The notes below the pieces were generated by a model. That model had not been told where the DNA came from and made no database searches. It worked only from the letters and a program-made list of their open reading frames with translations. DNA of 5,804 nucleotides, taken from Promethearchaeota archaeon (GTDB taxonomy: Archaea; Asgardarchaeota; Lokiarchaeia; Sigynarchaeales; MK-D1). This document shows positions 1-4,925 of the stretch, one piece after another (the stretch's first letter is position 1; each line of letters begins with the position of its first letter). The translations under genes were made by a program, and so were the position numbers. The stretch spans positions 1-5,804 of the forward strand of contig JAEOUK010000218.1 of NCBI GenBank assembly GCA_016839385.1, given 5' to 3'.

Positions 1-134
1 GCGATTTTATAAATTGCATTAATTATTATCAAAAAGCCTTAGAAATTCTTGACGGATTTAAAGTCTATAATATAACTGACCCTAGGATAAAGAAATTTAA
101 AAAAAAAATATTAAAGCTTAGAGAAGAAATCTAA
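1..134 (+). CDS. C-terminal end of an unidentified protein, possibly TPR-like (partial)
   Basis: The frame beginning at base 3 is open from the left edge to a TAA stop at 132-134 and gives 43 residues; the other two forward frames stop almost at once. The visible part has the pattern NYYQKALEIL, which resembles the second helix of a tetratricopeptide repeat, followed by a basic amphipathic tail rich in Lys (IKKFKKKILKLREEI) that is probably a final helix. This is too little to name a function. The gene runs in the same direction as the small GTPase that starts 133 bases later, but the gap contains its own promoter-like sequence, so co-transcription is not assumed. The TPR reading is an inference from a single partial motif; any helical C-terminus could look like this. 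Confidence 0.5.
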   Translation, partial: DFINCINYYQKALEILDGFKVYNITDPRIKKFKKKILKLREEI

Positions 135-232
135 TCTCAGATAATAGACGCTTTTGTACAAATCCGATAAACATAGGATAACGCAAAAACTTTTTTACGT
201 GTTAATATTACACAAATTAACGTTAACTTGAA

Positions 233-240
233 CTTTTTAA
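233..240 (+). promoter_or_regulatory. TATA-like box for the small GTPase gene
   Basis: CTTTTTAA lies about 30 bases before the ATG at 268. With the usual archaeal spacing, transcription would start just before the ATG and give a very short leader or none. This agrees with the lack of a purine-rich ribosome binding site before the start codon. A perfect 10-base palindrome lies a few bases upstream. In DNA this AT-rich, such boxes arise by chance, so the call is tentative. Confidence 0.3.
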
Positions 241-267
241 TTTTCATCAACATAGATAAAAATACCC

Positions 268-777
268 ATGAAGAAAACGATAAAACTCATAGTTTCTGGA
301 GATGGCGGAGTAGGAAAAACCTCGTTTTTGAATCGCCTTGTTAATCATAGTTTTGACGAAAATAGTGAATTAACTAAAGGCGTTGATTTTTACTCAAAAA
401 GCATTTTTATTAACGGAACTGAGTTTAATTTCATAATGTGGGATTTTGCTGGACAGTCTCATTTCAAATCGTTGCTGAATGACTTTGTTGAAGGCTCTCT
501 CGCTGCTTTTATTCTTTTTGATTTAACGAGAATCAAAACCATAGAGAATGTGTACGACTGGATAGTTACGTTAAAAGCTTTCGGATATATACCTATTATA
601 TTGATAGGAACGAAAATAGATTTAATTAAACCTTATGAGTCCATAGCTATTGATAATTTCATCTCAGAAATTAAACAAGAGTATGAAAACATAATAACCT
701 ATATAAAAATCTCGTCAAAGACGGGTGAAAACATCGAAAAAGCTTTTAAAATTTTAATAGAAAAGCTTTTTTTTTGA
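268..777 (+). CDS. Minimal Ras/Rab-superfamily small GTPase
   Basis: This 169-residue protein is a single G domain with all five GTPase motifs: P-loop GDGGVGKTS at residues 11-19; switch I Thr36 in LTKGVDF; switch II WDFAGQ at 58-63 with Gln63 at the position of Ras Gln61; base-recognition TKID at 115-118 (usual form NKxD); and SSKTG at 149-153 (usual form SAK). It should bind GTP and hydrolyse it as a molecular switch. It differs from eukaryotic Rabs in having Lys after the switch I Thr, Ser in place of the Glu after Gln63, and Thr instead of Asn in the NKxD motif. It ends directly after the last G-domain helix with no Cys, so it has no prenylation signal and no obvious membrane anchor. No GEF, GAP or roadblock gene is adjacent. 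It converges on ilvE with a 24-base gap. The GTPase call is secure; its pathway is unknown. Confidence 0.93.
   Translation: MKKTIKLIVSGDGGVGKTSFLNRLVNHSFDENSELTKGVDFYSKSIFINGTEFNFIMWDFAGQSHFKSLLNDFVEGSLAAFILFDLTRIKTIENVYDWIVTLKAFGYIPIILIGTKIDLIKPYESIAIDNFISEIKQEYENIITYIKISSKTGENIEKAFKILIEKLFF
766..777 (+). terminator. T-tract at the end of the small GTPase gene
   Basis: A run of nine T (767-775) falls on the last codons and the stop codon of the GTPase. Oligo-T on the non-template strand is the known archaeal intrinsic termination signal. The convergent ilvE gene ends only 24 bases further on, so termination here would limit read-through into it. The run also encodes Phe-Phe at the C-terminus, so it may simply be coding sequence. 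Confidence 0.35.
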
Positions 778-801
778 ATTTCTCTGCTAACTAAAGGGAT
801 T

Positions 802-1827
802 TTAAACTTTCTCAATCCAACCATATTCGTCATTGATGTCTAATCGCTGAATTCCTAGAAGAAGTTCATATAACTTTCTTGTAAATTCACCGGGTTCGCC
901 TCCACTAAAAACTCTTTTTTTATCATCAAGTGAAACAGATTTAATGGGAGTTACAACTGCAGCAGTACCCGAGCAAAAAGCTTCGGTACAAGAATCTTCA
1001 AACAATTCCTTGTAGGATACATCTCTTTCTTCTGTTTTCATTCCAATTTTCTTTACAGCTAATTCAAGTATCGATTTTCGAGTAATACCGGGTAAAATCG
1101 TTCCAGCTGTTTTTGGTGTTACAAGAGTTCCATTAATCACCGCAAAAAAATTGGCTGTTCCGACCTCGTCGATGAATTCCATATGAACAGCGTCAAGAAA
1201 AATAACTTGTGCAAATCCCCTCTCTTTTGTTTCTTTCGCCGGGAGCATCGAACCTGCATAATTACAACAAGTTTTAGACGCGCCAGTTCCACCTGGAGCA
1301 GCTCTTGTGTATTTTTTTGTAATCTCTAAATCGATACCTTTAAAACCTTCTGGAAAATAGGGTCCTACTGGGACCGTGAATATTATTAATTTGTATTTTT
1401 TAGCGGGTTTTACTCCGACTATTGAACCCGTTCCAATCATTAAAGGTCGGATGTAGAGTGCTCCACCGCTATCATAAGGAGGTATATAATCTTCGTTAGC
1501 TTTCACTACTTCTTTTATAGCAGAAACAAAATCACTAGTGTTATAATTCGGCATTAATAATCTGTCTGCGCTATCGTTAAACCTTTTTGCGTTTTCGTGA
1601 GGTCTAAAAAGAACAATCTCTCCTTTTCTAGTACGTAAAGCTTTCATGCCCTCGAAAATTCCCTGTCCATAGTTTAATATACAAGCAGCAGGTGAGATTT
1701 CAAAATTACCGAAAGGAACTAAATTACCTTCATCCCATTTGCCATCTTCATAATTCGAAACAAACATCACTTTTGTTTCTATAAAATCGAAACCTAGAGA
1801 ATAATAATCTATATCTTTTGCATCCAT
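802..1827 (-). CDS. ilvE: Branched-chain amino acid aminotransferase, type II (fold-type IV PLP enzyme)
   Basis: The enzyme moves the amino group between Val, Leu or Ile and 2-oxoglutarate, the last step of branched-chain amino acid synthesis and the first of breakdown. Numbered from the TTG at 1842 (346 residues), it shows the type II BCAT signatures: SPAACILNYGQGIFEGMKA near 50-68, the FRPHEN-AKRF segment at 79-88, the PLP lysine Lys190 in GGTGASK, Glu226 in DEVGTANFF, ILPGITRKS at 249-257, CSGTAA at 290-295 and a final GW motif. Overall it resembles the longer type II enzymes of bacteria and plants rather than the roughly 300-residue type. The start is uncertain: TTG at 1842 or ATG at 1827 (five residues shorter). 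ATG is chosen because it is the standard codon and a TATA-like box at 1857-1866 would place the transcript start between the two. The usual Gly before NYA is Cys (TCCNYA). It diverges from panB, which shares its keto acid. Confidence 0.93.
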   Translation of the reverse strand: MDAKDIDYYSLGFDFIETKVMFVSNYEDGKWDEGNLVPFGNFEISPAACILNYGQGIFEGMKALRTRKGEIVLFRPHENAKRFNDSADRLLMPNYNTSDFVSAIKEVVKANEDYIPPYDSGGALYIRPLMIGTGSIVGVKPAKKYKLIIFTVPVGPYFPEGFKGIDLEITKKYTRAAPGGTGASKTCCNYAGSMLPAKETKERGFAQVIFLDAVHMEFIDEVGTANFFAVINGTLVTPKTAGTILPGITRKSILELAVKKIGMKTEERDVSYKELFEDSCTEAFCSGTAAVVTPIKSVSLDDKKRVFSGGEPGEFTRKLYELLLGIQRLDINDEYGWIEKV

Positions 1828-1856
1828 AAATTTCAAATCCAAGTTTGTTTTATCAG

Positions 1857-1866
1857 TTTTATTTAA
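1857..1866 (-). promoter_or_regulatory. TATA-like box for ilvE
   Basis: On the minus strand this reads TTAAATAAAA, a good match to an archaeal TATA box. Usual spacing places the transcript start near 1836, which favours the ATG at 1827 over the TTG at 1842 as the ilvE start. A second candidate, TTTTTTAGTATA on the minus strand (about 1874-1885), would start the transcript upstream of both codons. The divergent ilvE-panB spacer is only about 150 bases, so the two promoters lie close together. Confidence 0.35.
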
Positions 1867-1928
1867 TGAATTGTATACTAAAAAACCTTATTGAAAGTAA
1901 TTAGATTATTCTAAATCGATATTCTATT

Positions 1929-1942
1929 TTTTTTTATTAAAA
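1929..1942 (+). promoter_or_regulatory. TATA-like box for panB
   Basis: A T-run followed by ATTAAAA lies about 40 bases before the panB ATG and would give a leader of roughly 15 bases. A second AT box (TCTAAAATATA, 1954-1964) is closer to the ATG than normal TATA spacing allows unless the transcript starts inside the gene. No Shine-Dalgarno-like sequence precedes the ATG at 1979. Confidence 0.3.
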
Positions 1943-1978
1943 CACAATATTTTTCTAAAATATAGAGCTAGTTCATAT

Positions 1979-2854
1979 ATGGCGCTTCAAAAAATGACAG
2001 CCAAAAAAATCATCGAGAAAAAAAAGTTAGGAGAAAAAATCGTAACTATTACCTCATACGATTATTCCTTTGCTAAAATCGTCGATGATTGTGGTATAGA
2101 TTTAATTCTCGTAGGTGATTCCCTCTCTATGGTAGTTCTTGGATATAAAAATACTTTATCAGTTACGATGGACGATATGATTCACCACACTAAAGCGGTC
2201 GCTCGAGGCGTTTCAAATTCTATGGTAGTTGCCGATATGCCGTTTTTATCTTACAAAATCGGGATTAAAGAAGCAGTAAGAAACGCGGGAAGGTTTATTC
2301 AAGAAGGTGGCGCAGAAGCTGTGAAAGTGGAAGGTGGATCAAAACTCTGTCCAACCATAAAAGCCATGATCGATGCCGATATACAAGTAATGGGGCATAT
2401 AGGATTAACCCCTCAAGCAATATATGAATTTGGAGGTTTCTTAGTGCAAGGAAGAACCGTAGAAACCGCAAAAAAGTTAATTTTTGATGCTAAGAAGCTA
2501 GAACAAACAGGGGTTTTTTCAATTGTGCTTGAGAGTGTTCCCTGGCAAATTGCAAAATTAATAACAAAAGCGGTAAAGATCCCTACCATAGGTATTGGAG
2601 CTGGATCGCATTGTGATGGGCAAATACTAGTTATAAATGATATGTTGGGGCTTTTTACAGATTTCAAACCGAAATTTCTTAAATATTTTGGGGACATTGG
2701 TAATGCTGTTCGAAAAGCTATAAACAACTATAAAAACGAGGTAGAAAAAGGATTATACCCCGATTTAGAGCACTCCTACGATTTTCCCTCGGATGACTTA
2801 GATGAGATTGAACGTTGGTTTGAAAGTAATGAAATTGAAGAAAATATAAAGTGA
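1979..2854 (+). CDS. panB: 3-methyl-2-oxobutanoate hydroxymethyltransferase (ketopantoate hydroxymethyltransferase)
   Basis: PanB transfers a one-carbon unit from 5,10-methylene-tetrahydrofolate (or an archaeal pterin equivalent) to 2-oxoisovalerate, making ketopantoate, the first committed step towards pantoate and coenzyme A. The 291 residues align along the whole family. The metal-binding positions are Asp47 in LVGDSL, Asp86 in VADMPF and Glu118 in VKVEGG; the likely catalytic Glu is Glu185 in IVLESVP; other signatures are GHIGLTPQ (139-146), IGIGAGSHCDGQILV (204-218) and the closing YPDLEHSY. After this it has about 25 extra acidic residues (DDLDEIERWFESNEIEENIK) absent from the 264-residue E. 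coli enzyme. The start is ATG, with MTAKKIIEKKKLGEKI leading directly into the barrel. It sits divergently next to ilvE, which produces or consumes the same keto acid. Archaea usually continue this pathway through ketopantoate reductase and pantoate kinase; neither is in this window. Confidence 0.96.
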   Translation: MALQKMTAKKIIEKKKLGEKIVTITSYDYSFAKIVDDCGIDLILVGDSLSMVVLGYKNTLSVTMDDMIHHTKAVARGVSNSMVVADMPFLSYKIGIKEAVRNAGRFIQEGGAEAVKVEGGSKLCPTIKAMIDADIQVMGHIGLTPQAIYEFGGFLVQGRTVETAKKLIFDAKKLEQTGVFSIVLESVPWQIAKLITKAVKIPTIGIGAGSHCDGQILVINDMLGLFTDFKPKFLKYFGDIGNAVRKAINNYKNEVEKGLYPDLEHSYDFPSDDLDEIERWFESNEIEENIK

Positions 2855-2883
2855 ATTCAATATTTTGACGACGTAATAACCTA

Positions 2884-2927
2884 ATAAACTGAATATAATG
2901 TTATTTTAGTTTATACTATAATTTTTA
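2884..2927 (+). terminator. Hairpin followed by a T-rich tract after panB
   Basis: About 30 bases after the panB stop, ATAAACTGAA (2884-2893) pairs with TTTAGTTTAT (2905-2914) with one G-T wobble. An inner ATAA/TTAT pair closes most of the loop after a one-base bulge. A T-rich stretch (ATTTTTATAG) follows at 2921-2930. This looks like a weak AU-only hairpin plus U-tract and may end the panB transcript or protect its 3' end. Archaeal termination depends mainly on U-tracts, so the role of the stem is uncertain. Confidence 0.35.
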
Positions 2928-3085
2928 TAGATGCTTAAGTGAATACAGCTTCGAAATATATTTAAAATAACTATTCATTAATTGTAAGGAATTTAGAGTT
3001 TAAGATGTCAATTATCCAAAAGTATAATTAAATAAATTTTTATTAATAATTATAATATAAGAAGTTTGTTTGATGAATTAAATCT

Positions 3086-3097
3086 AAAAATTTAAAC
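3086..3097 (+). promoter_or_regulatory. TATA-like box for the zinc-ribbon GTPase gene
   Basis: AAAAATTTAAAC is centred about 30 bases before the ATG at 3123, which would make the message leaderless or nearly so. A GGAAG at 3111-3115, seven bases before the ATG, could instead act as a weak ribosome binding site if transcription starts further upstream in the A/T-only tract. An ATG at 3109 is in another frame and is not the start. Confidence 0.3.
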
Positions 3098-3122
3098 CGA
3101 ATAAAATAATGGAAGATTCAAA

Positions 3123-4886
3123 ATGGCTGACGAATATGATTATCTTTTTAAATCTATTGTTGTAGGTGATGGTGGAGTTGGTAAGACAGCTCTTACACTC
3201 CGATTTTCAAAAGGCTTTTTTACCGAAGATTATAAAATGACAATTGGAGTTGATTTTCATGTGAAAACAATATCTATTGATACTTCCGAAGGACCAATTA
3301 AATGTAAACTTCAACTCTGGGATACTGGCGGTCAGGAACGATTTAGTTCTATAAGACCAATGTATTATAGGGGATCATTAGGTACAGTACTCGTTTTCGA
3401 TCTAACGAACTCCGCGAGTTTCGATCATTTGCCCCAATGGCTTGAAGAAGTTAGGGCAAACATAAAAGCTGATATTCCAATATTGCTAGTTGGAAACAAG
3501 AGTGATCTAATTGACCAGAGGGCCGTTTCAGCTAAAGAAATCAGTAGGTTTACCAACGATTTCAATTTATACTATATGGAAACTTCAGCTAAAACGGGTG
3601 ATGGCGTTGGAGATTGTTTCTACATTCTTGCGTGCTTAATGATAGGACAGGGTGTTCCTAAGCAATTGATTGAAAGTGCTACCGTTTATGCTCCAGGGCA
3701 AATTGTTGAAGAAACTGCTCAATTTCCCTCGGATATAATGCCTTCTATCAAACCTGAGGAAGAGTATGGTGCTCCAACCTTTTCAGAATCAGCTAAGATT
3801 ACGGAATTAGAACCCGAAATTGAATATGAGGCTCCGCCTGTCCCCGAACCAAAAGTAACAAAATTAATAGAACCTAGGACTCATTTTGAACCTGAATCTG
3901 AGATTGAATATGAAGCACCACCTGTTCCCGAACCAATACCAGCAATAGGATCGCATTCAGTTCCCGAAATCTCAATACCTGAACCATCCGATATAGAATT
4001 CAAAACTCCGGATGAAATTCTAATTAAAGATGCAATAAGATCAGAACTGGAATCCTTAACTAGTGATGACAATCTTTATAAACCAAAAACAATTCCTTTT
4101 ACTTCTAATGTTCCAGAACCAGCACCCCCTCCCAAAGAATTTCAGAGCTCTTACCCCGAAAAATCAATAGATAGTTCTCCTAATCAAATACCATTTCGTG
4201 TAATTAAAAGGGAAGAACCACCTAAACCTCAACCTGCAACATTTGAACCAACCCCAAAACCCCAACCTGAATTGACTGCTAGATCTCCAATTTCTGAAAC
4301 TCCAACTCATTCAACATCTTCCTCTGATTCACTAATTGATTATATGCCTCAAAGTATTATTTCAAAGAAAGAGAAGAAAAAGAAGTTAAAGGAAAAGAAG
4401 AAACAAGATAAAGAAAAAGCAAAGATTGAAAAAGAGAAGAAAACCCTTGAAAAACGTGAGAAGCAAGAGAATTTAATTGAATCTATGAAAAAATCGAAAA
4501 AAGATAAAAAAGAAAAACAGATCGAGCATAAAAAAACGAAACCTTCACAGACTATTATTCCAGTAAAGCCCAAACCTGAGATGAATACCTTATTTCAAAC
4601 CCTTACTCAAAAAACTGAAGATATAACACCGGATCAAAGCGTACCATTCATACCTTTTACAGGGGAAAGTAAAACTAAGGAAGAAGGGACTTCTAAATTA
4701 AGAATTATACCTAATGTGGCCGATATTGAAGCTGAATCAAATTCTTTTTCATCGGTTACATCTAATCAAACAGTTCAAGAAGAAAAACCAAAAAAAAAAC
4801 AAAAGGATCTCTTAATCTGTGAACAATGCGGCTCTATTTTATCTTCTGATTACGCATTTTGTAATAAGTGCGGTAATAGATTATAA
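3123..4886 (+). CDS. Rab-like small GTPase fused to a long disordered linker and a C-terminal zinc ribbon
   Basis: The 587 residues fall into four parts. Residues 1-175 are a full Rab-like G domain: P-loop GDGGVGKT 15-22, switch I Thr40 in MTIGVDF, switch II WDTGGQERF 66-74 with Gln71, NKSD 125-128 and ETSAKTG 153-159. Residues about 185-410 are Pro/Glu/Ser-rich and probably disordered, with a repeated IEYEAPPVPEP motif. Residues 415-473 are dominated by Lys and Glu and may form a long charged helix. Residues 566-583 form a zinc ribbon, CxxC-x10-CxxC (C566, C569, C580, C583), three residues from which the chain ends (GNRL). The G domain should switch between GTP and GDP; the ribbon presumably binds a protein or nucleic acid partner. 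No prenylation Cys is present. Switch II has Gly69 where Rab and Ras have Ala. The next gene converges 39 bases away and carries similar ribbons. The GTPase and zinc-site calls are firm; the cellular role is unknown. Confidence 0.93.
   Translation: MADEYDYLFKSIVVGDGGVGKTALTLRFSKGFFTEDYKMTIGVDFHVKTISIDTSEGPIKCKLQLWDTGGQERFSSIRPMYYRGSLGTVLVFDLTNSASFDHLPQWLEEVRANIKADIPILLVGNKSDLIDQRAVSAKEISRFTNDFNLYYMETSAKTGDGVGDCFYILACLMIGQGVPKQLIESATVYAPGQIVEETAQFPSDIMPSIKPEEEYGAPTFSESAKITELEPEIEYEAPPVPEPKVTKLIEPRTHFEPESEIEYEAPPVPEPIPAIGSHSVPEISIPEPSDIEFKTPDEILIKDAIRSELESLTSDDNLYKPKTIPFTSNVPEPAPPPKEFQSSYPEKSIDSSPNQIPFRVIKREEPPKPQPATFEPTPKPQPELTARSPISETPTHSTSSSDSLIDYMPQSIISKKEKKKKLKEKKKQDKEKAKIEKEKKTLEKREKQENLIESMKKSKKDKKEKQIEHKKTKPSQTIIPVKPKPEMNTLFQTLTQKTEDITPDQSVPFIPFTGESKTKEEGTSKLRIIPNVADIEAESNSFSSVTSNQTVQEEKPKKKQKDLLICEQCGSILSSDYAFCNKCGNRL
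3759..3935 (+). repeat. Repeated EYxAPPVPEP motif in the GTPase linker
   Basis: IEYEAPPVPEP occurs exactly at residues 233-243 (3819-3851) and 261-271 (3903-3935). A degenerate relative, EEYGAPTFSES, lies at 213-223 (3759-3791). The tails of the first two units are also alike (AKITELEP and PKVTKLIEP). The two exact copies differ at four third-codon positions with no amino acid change, so they are not a recent copying event. Confidence 0.8.
4365..4541 (+). other. Lys/Glu-rich charged segment within the GTPase
   Basis: Residues 415-473 are mostly Lys with Glu, Asp and Gln and scattered Leu and Ile, with no Pro until 474. The pattern suggests a solvent-exposed charged helix or a short coiled coil separating the Pro-rich linker from the terminal zinc ribbon. 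Its net charge is strongly positive, so contact with acidic lipids, RNA or acidic proteins is possible but not shown. Confidence 0.6.
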
Positions 4887-4925
4887 TTTTTAAATCCCAA
4901 AATAGATATTTTTCAATAGATCCTT
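4887..4925. other. Short convergent intergenic spacer
   Basis: Only 39 bases separate the two convergent stop codons. On the plus strand the spacer opens with a T-rich TTTTTAAAT just after the GTPase stop and has a second T-run (ATTTTTC) near 4909-4914. Both could serve as archaeal U-tract termination signals for the rightward gene. On the minus strand AAAATT and TATTTTG offer only weaker signals for the leftward gene, so overlapping 3' ends are likely. Confidence 0.3.

Larger units (their letters stand above)
2855..3122. other. AT-rich intergenic region between panB and the zinc-ribbon GTPase
   Basis: This 268-base stretch holds no convincing gene on either strand; the short open frames in it have no recognisable features. 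It contains the hairpin after panB (2884-2914), a 38-base run made only of A and T (3023-3060), and a TATA-like box near 3086-3097. No tRNA, riboswitch or tandem repeat was recognised. Confidence 0.6.

Noticed and set aside
2413..2727. 104-residue open frame on the minus strand
   Set aside because: It lies entirely antisense to panB, which has full family motifs; the translation is not recognisable and has the composition of a reverse-frame shadow.
3023..3060. A/T-only tract as a replication origin or CRISPR leader
   Set aside because: No origin-box repeats, no Cdc6/Orc gene and no CRISPR repeats are nearby; AT richness alone is not evidence.
3109..3122. ATG at 3109 as an alternative start of the zinc-ribbon GTPase
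   Set aside because: It is in a different reading frame from the GTPase; the ATG at 3123 leads directly into the Rab-like N-terminus.
3881..4072. 63-residue Ser/Gly-rich open frame on the minus strand
   Set aside because: It is antisense to the Pro/Glu-rich linker of the GTPase and its composition is explained by reverse reading of that region.
4349..4573. 74-residue Phe/Ser-rich open frame on the minus strand that looks like a membrane protein
   Set aside because: Phe and Ser runs are the reverse-strand reading of the AAA/AAG/GAA-rich Lys/Glu segment; no independent evidence of a gene.
268..4886. Recent duplication of one GTPase gene within the window
   Set aside because: The two G domains differ in switch I, switch II, the NKxD motif and the C-terminus, so they are distant members of the superfamily rather than recent copies.
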